The notes under the pieces are model-generated. The model was given only the letters and a program-made list of their open reading frames with translations. It made no database searches and was not told the DNA's origin. Below are positions 26,204-34,571 of a DNA stretch of 64,000 nucleotides, in pieces. How positions within the stretch are numbered: the first letter of the stretch is position 1; every line of letters begins with the position of its first letter. The DNA is from Sorangium cellulosum So ce56 (GTDB lineage Bacteria; Myxococcota_A; Polyangia; Polyangiales; Polyangiaceae), in contig NC_010162.1 of NCBI RefSeq assembly GCF_000067165.1, positions 1,674,001-1,738,000 of the forward strand, read 5' to 3'. The position numbers were made by a program, and so were the translations under genes.

Positions 26204-27985
26204 TCACCGGGGCGCGTCGCGCTTCTTGAACCACTTGGAGAGGTAGCGCTCTTCGAGGTCGATGAAGGCTTCGCGCATCATGGCCTCGTAGACGATGGCC
26301 TCGAGGACCCCGGGGCGCGGGGCGGGGGTCTGCTGCTGGATGAGCCCGGCCGGGACCCGCCGCGAGATCTTGTAGCTCGCGAGCAGCGGCTCCGCGTCTC
26401 CGGGCAAGATGAGCTCCGTTTTGAACAGGAACTTGAGCCCCATGATGATGATCTGCGGCTTCTTGCTGGCATGGGCGATCCCGGACGACTCGACGCGATA
26501 GCTCACCACGAGGGAGGGGGCGGTCACGGTGAGCTGCTCCTCGGCGGCGCCCTCGAAGGGCGGGCCCGGCTCGAAGGTGACGAGCTCCGGCTCGAACCCC
26601 CGCGCGAGCCCCTCCACCAGGGCCGACGCGGTCCGCTTCTCCTGGGGATCGAGGCGCGTCGCATCCACGTAGCGGCTCGGCAGGGACGCGGCGCCGCTGA
26701 ACATCGGGATCTTCCTGACGATATCGTCGGCGCGCTCCAGGTCCTGCGACGGAAGCCGCCGGAAGCGGACCTGGACGGCCGGGCCGCGGAGGCCCTGCGG
26801 CGTGCTCCTGGGCCCCACCCGCTCCGCGTAGGCGAGGAGCCGCCGCACGAAGTCCGCGTTCTGCTCGCTCCCTTCGGGCATCTCGCTCTTGTACCGATCG
26901 AGCGCGCGCGCATAGAGCGCGTGCCGGGCGTCGTTGAACGCCTTGTCCAGGCCGTGCTTCGGGTAGCGCTCCGCGAACGCCAGCAGCGCAGCGAGCGTAC
27001 CCACCTCCCGCGCCCGCTCGAGCTCCGCGGCGAGCGCGGCGTGGCGGGCCGCGGCCACCTCGGCCTGGATGCCCGTCCTGGGGTAGGCGCGGAGGAAGTC
27101 GTCGATGGCCTCGACCGAGCCTTTCGCCACCGCGAGGCGCAGCTCGGCCCGTGGCAGCAGCACCTGCGAGACGACCTCCGCGTGGCCGCGGCCGCGCGCC
27201 ATGTAGCTCTGGTACGCGGCGACGTCGTCGCGCTCCCGCGCCGCCGCGTACATCCGCGCGTCGCTCATCCGGTTGCGGAGGAAGAAGAGCCCCAGGCCGA
27301 GGGCCACGCCGACCGCGGCCGCGAGGAGCCATGCATAGCTGTGCCACCCCGGGACCTCGCGCGAGAGCGGGATCGGCGACGCGAACGGGCTCTGGATGGC
27401 AGGCGGCTCGAAGGGATCGAGCCGGCGCAGCTCCGCGGCGTCGGGCTTCGCTCTCATGCGGCTGCACGCCGCTTCGACCTCCCGGATCACGTCGTCCGAG
27501 CGCGACGGGTCCTCGAGGGGAAAGGCGTGCTGCGTGCCGCCGAACGTGAGGACCACGGCGCCCCGAGGGCCCGCGGAGACGCGCGAGAGCTCCGCGAGCG
27601 AGAAGACCCGGAGCCTGTGGTCGCGTGCGTCGACCAGGTTCGCGGGGAAGACGAACAGGCCGGGCGCGAACGGCAGCGTGACCAGGTCGGCGTTGTAGGC
27701 GAGCGCCCGGAGCACGCCGATGACGGTGGTCGCGGCGAGCAGCACGTACGCGGCGGCCGCCGACCTCGGGTGGAGCGCGAGAGCGCTGTTGACGTCGCCC
27801 AGGCCGGCCGCACAGAGCCCCGCCAGCAGGAGGCCCGAGGCGGCGCTGACCGCGAGCCAAGCCACGATGGTGCGCCGAGTCCCGAGCCGGCTCACGATCG
27901 GCGCCGGCGCGAACCGCCCGCGGAACGCCTCGATCACGCCGTCCTGGATGGTACGCGGAAGCTTGTAGAAATTGATCTCGTTCAT
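26204..27985 (-). CDS. Multi-helix membrane protein with repeat-rich cytosolic or periplasmic part, unknown function
   Basis: 593-residue protein. Three membrane spans are visible: WLAVSAASGLLLAGLCAAGL (about 42-62), AYVLLAATTVIGVLRAL (about 78-98) and YAWLLAAAVGVALGLGLFFL (about 205-225). The region between spans 2 and 3 has a PH-like beta pattern (GLFVFPANLVDARDHRLRVF). After span 3 come helical, TPR-like segments rich in Ala, Glu and Arg (AIDDFLRAYPRTGIQAEVAA; LLAFAERYPKHGLDKAFNDA). I recognise no catalytic motif. The start at 27985 follows GGTGGGAG; the frame stays open 14 codons upstream. Confidence 0.65.
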   Translation of the reverse strand: MNEINFYKLPRTIQDGVIEAFRGRFAPAPIVSRLGTRRTIVAWLAVSAASGLLLAGLCAAGLGDVNSALALHPRSAAAAYVLLAATTVIGVLRALAYNADLVTLPFAPGLFVFPANLVDARDHRLRVFSLAELSRVSAGPRGAVVLTFGGTQHAFPLEDPSRSDDVIREVEAACSRMRAKPDAAELRRLDPFEPPAIQSPFASPIPLSREVPGWHSYAWLLAAAVGVALGLGLFFLRNRMSDARMYAAARERDDVAAYQSYMARGRGHAEVVSQVLLPRAELRLAVAKGSVEAIDDFLRAYPRTGIQAEVAAARHAALAAELERAREVGTLAALLAFAERYPKHGLDKAFNDARHALYARALDRYKSEMPEGSEQNADFVRRLLAYAERVGPRSTPQGLRGPAVQVRFRRLPSQDLERADDIVRKIPMFSGAASLPSRYVDATRLDPQEKRTASALVEGLARGFEPELVTFEPGPPFEGAAEEQLTVTAPSLVVSYRVESSGIAHASKKPQIIIMGLKFLFKTELILPGDAEPLLASYKISRRVPAGLIQQQTPAPRPGVLEAIVYEAMMREAFIDLEERYLSKWFKKRDAPR

Positions 27986-28027
27986 CGCGCTGCTCCCACC
28001 CGGCGCCGGAGCGCGGCGCCCTTCCAC

Positions 28028-28345
28028 GCCTCGACCTGCCGATCGACTCTAATGCATTTCGCTCCGAGCTCCGAGAGCGGAGATGGCAATTCCTTGCAGC
28101 AGGAGCGTGCGGCGATGCGTCGACTTCTGCTCCTCTGGCACTTATGCAGTCTCGCCGGCGCCGGCGCTGGCGCTGCGATGCGCTGCAGCGATGACGAGCC
28201 CCGGAGGGCTCGAGCGCCCAGCGCCAAGGGCGTGTCGCTGATGCTTGGCGGAAGGCTTACAGGATCTCGAGCTCGCCGAAGCGGGGGAGGGGAGCGCCGC
28301 CAGGACCGGAGTGGTGAGGCAGCGGGCTCCCTGGATCGGGATGGG
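28028..28345. other. Gap between same-strand genes, no gene supported
   Basis: 318 bp between the membrane-protein start (27985) and the TetR stop (28346). A forward frame from 28114 begins with a hydrophobic Leu-rich stretch (MRRLLLLWHLCSLAGAGAG) but becomes Arg-rich and antisense to the TetR gene, so I do not call it. An AT-richer patch near 28050-28110 may hold the membrane-protein promoter. Confidence 0.35.
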
Positions 28346-28972
28346 TCATCCGGCCGCCTGCCAGCACGAGCCCGCCGCCATTCCGCGAGCGGCCGCAATG
28401 CCGCGATCGATCAGCGCGATGAACGCAGCGTTCGCCTTCTTCGCGGAGCCCCCTCGCTCGAACACGCGGATCGCTTCGCCGTACGCCGTGCGCCACGTCA
28501 GCACGACCATGCCGGCGACGAGCCGCGCGAGGCCATCGGGCTTCGGACCGGCGAGCTCGACCGCGAGCCCCTCGATCACCTCGTCCCCGATCTCGCGGAG
28601 GCGCGCCTTGAGCGACGGGCTCTCCGCGACGACGCGCCACCAGCCGACCGTCTGACTGTCGATGCGAGCGAACGGATGCTTCTGCTCGCACAGCCTGTCG
28701 ACGAGGCGGCGGAGCGCGTCGATCGGCGGCTGCCCTTGCGGCCTCCCGCGGATTGCCTCGCGCAAGAGCAGCTTCACCTCGTCCTCGCGATCCAGGAGGA
28801 GGTCCTCCTTGCGCGCGAAGTAGTTGAACACCGTCATCTTGGAGACATTTGCGGCGGCGGCGATCTCCTCGACCGTCACCGCGTCGAAGCCGCGCGCGAA
28901 GAACATCGCCGTCGCGACGTCGGAGATCCGCTGCCTGGTCTCGCGCTTCTTGCTTTCGCGGAGCTCGCCCAT
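28346..28972 (-). CDS. TetR-family transcriptional regulator
   Basis: 208-residue TetR/AcrR regulator. The DNA-binding domain occupies about residues 8-58: RETRQRISDVATAMFFARGF then VEEIAAAANVSKMTVFNYFA, the classic helix-turn-helix with the FNYF variant of YxxF. The ligand-binding domain is generic (a tetracyclin-repressor-like C-terminal domain with WWRVVAES). It starts 68 bp from the flavin monooxygenase on the other strand, the standard layout of a repressor that controls itself and a divergent target. Repeated TAAAAATTTT boxes lie between them. Confidence 0.9.
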   Translation of the reverse strand: MGELRESKKRETRQRISDVATAMFFARGFDAVTVEEIAAAANVSKMTVFNYFARKEDLLLDREDEVKLLLREAIRGRPQGQPPIDALRRLVDRLCEQKHPFARIDSQTVGWWRVVAESPSLKARLREIGDEVIEGLAVELAGPKPDGLARLVAGMVVLTWRTAYGEAIRVFERGGSAKKANAAFIALIDRGIAAARGMAAGSCWQAAG

Positions 28973-28993
28973 GGATCAAATAGTAGACCGAGA

Positions 28994-29020
28994 TAAAAAT
29001 TTTGTCTTGCTAAAAATTTT
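28994..29020. promoter_or_regulatory. Two TAAAAATTTT boxes: candidate TetR operator
   Basis: TAAAAATTTT occurs at 28994-29003 and again at 29011-29020, starts 17 bp apart, inside the 68-bp gap between the divergent TetR and monooxygenase genes. Each contains the palindrome AAAATTTT. Such AT-rich sequence is exceptional in this GC-rich window. It could also serve as promoter sequence. Confidence 0.55.
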
Positions 29021-29026
29021 ACCGAG

Positions 29027-29032
29027 TATAAC
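29027..29032 (+). promoter_or_regulatory. Candidate -10 box of the monooxygenase gene (leaderless start)
   Basis: TATAAC at 29027-29032 resembles a -10 box. The ATG at 29041 follows after 8 bases and no ribosome site is visible, so transcription would begin at or very near the ATG. A -35 would fall within the TAAAAATTTT boxes, which would let the TetR protein block it. Confidence 0.45.
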
Positions 29033-29040
29033 ATTCACGT

Positions 29041-30477
29041 ATGACGCACGATGTGGTCATCGTAGGCGCTGGCCCGGTCGGGCTTTTCCTCTCGATCGAG
29101 CTCGCGACCGCGGGCGTGAGGCCACTCGTGCTCGAGCGGCTCGCGGAGCCCGACCGCACGATCAAGGCCGCCGGGGTCGGCGCGGTGGCCGCCGAGGCGC
29201 TGGAGCGACGCGGGCTCGCGCGTGCGCTCGACGACGAGCGCCGCGCCACCATGGCGCTGATGATGCCGGCGCTCAAGGCGCGCTTCGGACCTGGACCGAT
29301 GAAGCGGCCGGGAGGCCATTTTTCTGGCCTGTTCTTGATCGACCCGAGCCTCCAGCGCGACCCGGAGCGCCACATGCGCCTCGTGCCGCAAGAGGCGCTC
29401 GAGAGGATCCTGATCGCGCGCGCGACGGAGCTCGGGATCGAGATCCGTCGCGGCGTCACGGTGGAAGGTTTCGAGCGGGACGACGACGGCGCGACCGTGC
29501 AGACGAGCGCGGGCCCGCTGAGCGCGAAGTACCTCGTCGGCTGCGACGGCGGCCGGAGCCGCGTCCGCAAGCTCGCCGGCTTCGAGTTCCCCGGCACGGA
29601 TCCGACCATCACCGGTTATCAAGCCGTCGTCGAGCTCGATGCGCCCGAGAAGCTCGCGACGGGCTGGCACCGAACGCCGCGCGGCCTCGTCGCGTCCGGA
29701 CCGACGCCGGGGCGCGTCTTTACGGCGGAGTTCAACGGGCCACCGCCCAACCGGGATGCGCCGATCACGCAAGCCGAGGTCGAGGCGGCGATCCGGCGCG
29801 TGAGCGGCGCCGACGTCAAGATCCTGTCGATGACGATGGCGACGCGCTGGACCGACAACGCGCGGCAAGCAACGACCTACCGGATGGGCCGTGTCCTCCT
29901 CGCCGGGGATGCCGCGCACGTCCACTCGCCCTTCGGCGGCCAGGGCCTGAACCTGGGCCTCGTCGACGCCGCGAACCTCGGCTTCAAGCTCGCCGCGGCG
30001 GTGAAGGGGCGCGAGCATCTCCTCGACTCGTACACCGCAGAGCGCCACCCCGTCGCTGCGCGCGTCCTCGAGAATACCCGCGCGCAGGTCGCGCTCATGC
30101 GTCCTGACCCGCTCACGAGCGCGCTCCGCGCCATCGTGAGCGACCTGATGAAGCTGCCCGAAGGCAACCGCTACTTCGGCGAGATGCTCACGGGCGTCGG
30201 CGTTCGTTACGACCTCGGTGACGACGACCCGCTCGTCGGCACGCTCGCGAAGGATCAGCTCCTCACGCTCGAAGGCGGCAGCGAAGAGCGGCTCTATGTG
30301 CTGATGGAGAAGGGCGGAGGCCTCTTCATCTCGCCTTCGGAACGGTCACTCCCGCAAGACGTGCACCATGCACGCACCAAGGACGGCCCGTCGATGCTCG
30401 TCCGACCCGACGGCTGCATCGCGTGGACAGACGCGTCGTCGACGTCGCTCGACGACGCGCTCGCGCGCTGGTTCTGA
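29041..30477 (+). CDS. FAD-dependent monooxygenase (PheA/TfdB/RdmE-like)
   Basis: 478-residue class A flavin monooxygenase. The N-terminal dinucleotide motif VVIVGAGPVGLFLSIELA is near residue 5. The DG motif is LVGCDGGRSRVRKLAG. The second FAD motif is GRVLLAGDAAHVHSPFGGQG followed by LNLGLVDAANLGFKLAA. These enzymes hydroxylate phenols, antibiotics or polyketides with NAD(P)H and O2. The C-terminal thioredoxin-like part (from about 390) is shorter than in TfdB. With a divergent TetR regulator this resembles a xenobiotic- or antibiotic-inactivating module. The substrate is unknown. Confidence 0.9.
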   Translation: MTHDVVIVGAGPVGLFLSIELATAGVRPLVLERLAEPDRTIKAAGVGAVAAEALERRGLARALDDERRATMALMMPALKARFGPGPMKRPGGHFSGLFLIDPSLQRDPERHMRLVPQEALERILIARATELGIEIRRGVTVEGFERDDDGATVQTSAGPLSAKYLVGCDGGRSRVRKLAGFEFPGTDPTITGYQAVVELDAPEKLATGWHRTPRGLVASGPTPGRVFTAEFNGPPPNRDAPITQAEVEAAIRRVSGADVKILSMTMATRWTDNARQATTYRMGRVLLAGDAAHVHSPFGGQGLNLGLVDAANLGFKLAAAVKGREHLLDSYTAERHPVAARVLENTRAQVALMRPDPLTSALRAIVSDLMKLPEGNRYFGEMLTGVGVRYDLGDDDPLVGTLAKDQLLTLEGGSEERLYVLMEKGGGLFISPSERSLPQDVHHARTKDGPSMLVRPDGCIAWTDASSTSLDDALARWF

Positions 30478-30665
30478 ATCGGAGCGACGCGCGCGCCGCC
30501 GCGCCGCCGCGCCGCCGGCACCCTGGTTCGGCGGCCCGAGCTCGGGCAGGCCGCCCCATGGCCCTGCGAGGTGGCAGAGTCCGAACCCGCCTCCAGGGCC
30601 ACACGCCTCGCCTTCATCTGGTTTTTCGTACCGGCGACACCCGGCCTGGCCTATCGTTCTCGACC

Positions 30666-32312
30666 ATGCGCCGGTTGGCCCTGCTCTTCGGCTCGTGCAC
30701 CGTCCTGCTTCCTCTCGCTTGCGGCCCTGCGCAGCCGCAGGGGAGCCCGGGAGCCCCGCTGAAACCCCTGGGTTCCTCGGCGGAGGCGGGCGCGGCGAAC
30801 CCCGCGAGCGAGACGCCTCCGCGCGCCGTGAAGCCGCGAGGCGACGTCACCGTCACGCTGCTCTACACGACGGACGAACATGGCTGGCTCGAGGGTTTGT
30901 CCGCGGACGGCGTGAGCCGCGGCGGCGCGGCCGAGCTGCTTGGGAGGCTCGTGAAGCACGAAGGGCACTGCCCGGGGCCTGTTCCCGCGGGCATCGACGC
31001 GGCAGGGGCGCTCGCGCCCGCCGCGCCCGAGGATTGCACCTCGCCGCGCACGCTCCTCCTCTCGGGCGGCGACAATTTCACCGGCCCCGCCATCTCGACG
31101 TATTCCAACGGCGTGTCCATGGCGAGCGCGATGGGTCGCATGGGGTATGCCGCATCGGCGTTCGGCAATCACGAGTTCGATTTCGGCGTGCCTCAGTTCT
31201 CGAAGCTCCGTGACCTCGCGCGACTGCATTACCTCGCGGCGAACGTGAAGATCGACGACGCGAGGCTCGCGGGCGAGCTCGCCATCCGGCCTTACGAGGT
31301 CTTCGAGCGCAAGGGCGTGAAGATCGGCGTCGTGGGGCTCGCCGCAGCAGATACGCTGAAGGCCGCGATGGCCGAGCGCTTTCGAGGGATCACGTTCGAG
31401 CCCACCGAGGCCTCGCTCGACAGAGCGATCCACGAAGCGCGGGAGACGGGAGCGGCCGACGTCGTCGTCGTGACCGCGCACGAATGCCCCGACGAGCTCG
31501 TGCCCATCGTGAAGAGACACCCGGAGTGGCAGCTCGCGTTCGTCGGAGGGGGCCATTGCCACAGGAAGATCGACGCGCGCGCGGGCGACACGCCCGTCAT
31601 CACCCCCGGCTGGCGCCTGCACCAGTACGCCCGCGTCGCCATCACCATCAACCCCAGCAATCCCCCGCGGGCCCGCGTCGTCACGATCAGCCATTCCATC
31701 GTCGACGTGGCCACCGATCCGCAAGCCCCGCCGGATCCTCCGCTCGCGCGGCTCGTCACGGCGTGGAAAACGAAGGTCGACGGCGCGCTCGGGAAGGTGA
31801 TCGGCTATTCGGAGGGAGGGATCGGCCCGGAGGAGGCCGTCGGCAAGATCGTGAGCGACGCCTGGCTCCACGAGGTGGGCGGCGACGTGGCGATCATGAA
31901 CCGAGGCGGCGTGCGACAGACCATTCCACGGGGGCCGATCTCGCACGCGACCATCTGGAGCGTGCTCCCGTTCGACAACCGCCTGGTGAAGGTGTCTATC
32001 GACGGCGCGTCGCTCGCGAAGGACCTCGAGGCGACGTCGTTCATCATCTCCGGCGCGAGGAGGGCGCCGAACGGAAGCTGGTCGGTGGGCGGCAAGCCGA
32101 TGGATCCGAAGAAGCGCTACACGGTCATCATCAGCGATTTCATGTACGGGGGTGGTGACGGCGCCGTGTTCGCAGCGCGAGATCCGAAGGCCGTGGGGAC
32201 GGGGCTCTCGTGGCGAGATCCGGTGATCGCGTGGATCGAAAAGAAGAAGAGCGCGGAAGGGCAGCCGCTCGAGAAGAAGCTCGACGAGAGGCCGGCGGGC
32301 CAGCAGAGATGA
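30666..32312 (+). CDS. 5'-nucleotidase/UshA-like metallophosphoesterase lipoprotein
   Basis: 548-residue protein with a lipoprotein signal (MRRLALLFGSCTVLLPLAC) and an Ala/Pro linker. The calcineurin-like phosphoesterase domain shows LLYTTDEHGWLEG (metal-binding DxH), LLLSGGDNFTGP, ASAFGNHEFDFG, VVVVTAHECPDE and FVGGGHCHRKID (GHxH). The C-terminal 5'-nucleotidase domain has MNRGGVRQTIPRGPISHATI and ISDFMYGGGDG. It probably releases phosphate and nucleosides from nucleotides outside the cytoplasm. ATG at 30666 is chosen for the lipoprotein signal; the frame is open upstream. It stands alone after the monooxygenase gene. Confidence 0.88.
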   Translation: MRRLALLFGSCTVLLPLACGPAQPQGSPGAPLKPLGSSAEAGAANPASETPPRAVKPRGDVTVTLLYTTDEHGWLEGLSADGVSRGGAAELLGRLVKHEGHCPGPVPAGIDAAGALAPAAPEDCTSPRTLLLSGGDNFTGPAISTYSNGVSMASAMGRMGYAASAFGNHEFDFGVPQFSKLRDLARLHYLAANVKIDDARLAGELAIRPYEVFERKGVKIGVVGLAAADTLKAAMAERFRGITFEPTEASLDRAIHEARETGAADVVVVTAHECPDELVPIVKRHPEWQLAFVGGGHCHRKIDARAGDTPVITPGWRLHQYARVAITINPSNPPRARVVTISHSIVDVATDPQAPPDPPLARLVTAWKTKVDGALGKVIGYSEGGIGPEEAVGKIVSDAWLHEVGGDVAIMNRGGVRQTIPRGPISHATIWSVLPFDNRLVKVSIDGASLAKDLEATSFIISGARRAPNGSWSVGGKPMDPKKRYTVIISDFMYGGGDGAVFAARDPKAVGTGLSWRDPVIAWIEKKKSAEGQPLEKKLDERPAGQQR

Positions 32313-32439
32313 TCGATCGGACCTGTCGGGGACACGCTGGAGGCGCGGATCAGGTGCTGGTGCTCCCTCTCGCGACCGTGGGCGGAGCGCCGAACGAGCC
32401 GTTCAAATCGCGCGGACGCTGGGGTATGCTGTTGCCGGG

Positions 32440-33618
32440 ATGCCGAGGGATCCGTCCCGTCGCGCCGCAAGGGCAGCGCTCAGCGCGAGCTCGCTCGCCG
32501 CTGCGCTCGTCTGTTGCCGGGGCGAGGCGCTCGCGCAACCGGCGGCCGATCCTCTGCCGGAAGAGCCGGCGCCTGTGGCGCAGGGGCCGGGCCGGGCGCC
32601 GGGGCTCCGGGGCGGTGCGCCGCTGTTCCACCTCGGCGCGCGCGACAACGCGCTTCGCACGAGCCGGTTCGGCTGGACCACCAGCGCCACCACCAACGTC
32701 TTCGGCCTCGACGGCGGGCCTTACAGCGAGGACGGCGAGTACGCCGGCATGACCTTCTCGCTCGTTCCCCGCTACTCGTTCGTGAGCACGAAGGAACACT
32801 GGGCCTGGGTGGGCACCGACATCGCCCTGAACGTGCCCCTGTCAGACGGCGATGTCCCCGGAGAGGCCCCCGTCACCCTGGCGGACCTTCCCCTCCAGGC
32901 CGCGTACACTTACACGATCTTCCAGGACGACAGGGGCCTCGCCCTGCTCGCCGGGCCTCGGCTCGGCGTCGCGCTCCCGACGTCGCCGGCGAGCCGGTAC
33001 ACCGGAGTCTACGCGCGCACGCGGCTCGGGCTCGATGTGCTCGCGAACGTCCCCCTGCTCCATGGAGAGTGGTTGAACGGCGTCTTCTTCTCGGCCGGCG
33101 GCGTATGGGAGCACCTGTTCTCGCAGGCCACCACGCCCGTGAACGGCGACCCCGTCAGACCTCGTACGTCCCCGTCGGGCGAGGTAGAGCTCGACGATCG
33201 GCTCTCGGGGGACTTCCTGCTGCGCGATCAGCTCTCCATGCGAATGAGCTTCTGGGTCAACCTCTGGGGCGATCTGTCGCTCGGCAACACGTGGGGGCTC
33301 GTGGCCCGATTCCGTGATGCGCCGTTCGATGAAGGCTGCGTGCAGACCGTGCTGACGTGCGTGCCCGTGGAGTCGCGTGGCTCGTCGGCAACGACCGGCA
33401 CCACGTTCGAGGTGTCGCTGAGCTACCCGGCCGAGGACATCGCATGGTTCGAGCTCGGCTACGACAACACCGCGCCCAGCCTGGGGGAGGACGGGCAGCA
33501 CCGCTCCGTGTTCTACAGCCCTGGTGCGCAGCTGTACCTCTCGATGACCCTGTTCCTCGATAGCCTCTATGCGAGGGCGACAACCCCGTCTGCAAAGCAG
33601 CTGACCGCTGCGCGCTGA
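32440..33618 (+). CDS. Putative outer-membrane beta-barrel protein
   Basis: 392-residue exported protein. The N-terminus (RAALSASSLAAALVCCRGEALA) works as a signal peptide, and a Pro-rich linker follows. The remainder alternates hydrophobic and polar residues with many aromatic Tyr/Trp/Phe and short turns (GTDIALNVPLSDGDVPGEAP, FFSAGGVWEHLFSQ, YSPGAQLYLSMTLFLDSLYA), as expected for a barrel of about 12 strands. The two Cys in DEGCVQTVLTCVPVES may form a loop disulfide. No named family recognised. The stretch between here and the 5'-nucleotidase gene is 127 bp. Confidence 0.65.
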   Translation: MPRDPSRRAARAALSASSLAAALVCCRGEALAQPAADPLPEEPAPVAQGPGRAPGLRGGAPLFHLGARDNALRTSRFGWTTSATTNVFGLDGGPYSEDGEYAGMTFSLVPRYSFVSTKEHWAWVGTDIALNVPLSDGDVPGEAPVTLADLPLQAAYTYTIFQDDRGLALLAGPRLGVALPTSPASRYTGVYARTRLGLDVLANVPLLHGEWLNGVFFSAGGVWEHLFSQATTPVNGDPVRPRTSPSGEVELDDRLSGDFLLRDQLSMRMSFWVNLWGDLSLGNTWGLVARFRDAPFDEGCVQTVLTCVPVESRGSSATTGTTFEVSLSYPAEDIAWFELGYDNTAPSLGEDGQHRSVFYSPGAQLYLSMTLFLDSLYARATTPSAKQLTAAR

Positions 33619-33713
33619 GTCGGCGGATCCTTGGCGAGGGCGCCTCGCTCGGCGCGCCGGGCGGCGGCCAGCACCAACGCGGCTGTCCGAGCGGGCTCAG
33701 GCGTCGAGCGAGC

Positions 33714-34379
33714 TCACGGGTTCGCGTAGAAGTAGTAGACCGCGCTGTAGTCGACGCGCGCCTCTGCGCCGTCGTGCGCCTTGTCGCAGCCGTCTGCCGG
33801 AGCTTTGCCGCCCACGGTCTGAACGCGCTGAATCCACGCGACGGGGCTGAGCACGCCTTGCCCCTCGGTCGACTTGATCTCCAGGAGCAGCCAGGGGATC
33901 GCGGTGGTGTCGGGGGCATCGACCTTGGCCTTCATGGCGCCAACGATCTTGCTGCCGTCCGCCGCTTCCCACGTCGGGCCGCCGTAATGCTTGCCCAGCG
34001 CCTTTCCTGCGTCGTCGGAGAGCGTCGCGTCAGGGGCTTTGAGCGTCCATTCGAATTTCGCCTTGGGCTCCTTCTTCTTGCCGCACACGTAGATCTGTGC
34101 GCCCTTGGCGTTCGCCTTCAAGACGAGGTTGGCCGTGCTCGGCGCCTTGATGGCATCGGGGGTCTCGGGGGGCGCTAGCTTGGGGACGCTCGCGGTCGCC
34201 GCGGGCTCGGCCGCGGGCGTCGTTGGCAAAGGCGCCGGTGCCGGCGGCGCGGGCGCGACGGGCGCGGGAGCTTCGGCGCTCGCGAGCGGCTCGCTCGGCG
34301 GCGGGCTCGAGGCGCTCGGCGTCGATCCCGCGCAACCACAACCAACGACGATGAGCCCAATCGCATAACGCGCATTCAT
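33714..34379 (-). CDS. DUF3455 domain protein, exported
   Basis: 221-residue exported protein. The signal MNARYAIGLIVVGCGCAG is lipoprotein-like. A Pro/Ala/Ser linker (about 20-75) follows. The DUF3455 domain fills the rest, recognisable by NAKGAQIYVCGKK, FEWTLKAPDATL, GKHYGGPTWEAADGSKIVG, IPWLLLEIKSTEGQGVL, IQRVQTVGGKAPADGCD and the C-terminal YSAVYYFYA. The biochemical role of DUF3455 is not known to me. The start at 34379 follows GGAGAGG. It is divergent from the FG-GAP protein gene, with a shared 192-bp control region. Confidence 0.85.
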   Translation of the reverse strand: MNARYAIGLIVVGCGCAGSTPSASSPPPSEPLASAEAPAPVAPAPPAPAPLPTTPAAEPAATASVPKLAPPETPDAIKAPSTANLVLKANAKGAQIYVCGKKKEPKAKFEWTLKAPDATLSDDAGKALGKHYGGPTWEAADGSKIVGAMKAKVDAPDTTAIPWLLLEIKSTEGQGVLSPVAWIQRVQTVGGKAPADGCDKAHDGAEARVDYSAVYYFYANP

Positions 34380-34492
34380 GATGAATTCCTCTCCGATCGC
34401 GGCGGCACAGGGGGCCAGGAAATCCAAACGCGATCCGGAAGTCAATCTCCTCGCGGTGGCCGTCCCACCGTACAGCCCCGCTGCATGCGTTG

Positions 34493-34528
34493 GCGCAAAT
34501 TTCTTGACAAGTAGAAATGGATTTGCGC
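34493..34528. promoter_or_regulatory. Inverted repeat around a TTGACA box in a divergent promoter region
   Basis: GCGCAAAT at 34493-34500 and its exact complement ATTTGCGC at 34521-34528 flank TTTCTTGACAAGTAGAAA, itself partly symmetrical. TTGACA (34504-34509) is a perfect -35 for the rightward gene, but the only TATA-like hexamer (TATCTT at 34533) is 23 bp away. The dyad is a candidate operator for one or both divergent genes. Confidence 0.45.
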
Positions 34529-34571
34529 GGACTATCTTCCCAATCGCGGTTCATTGCAAGGTGATATCCAA

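Noticed and set aside
34504..34538. Complete sigma-70 promoter TTGACA...TATCTT before the FG-GAP gene
   Set aside because: The spacing is 23 bp, too long, and no better -10 lies 16-18 bp from the TTGACA.
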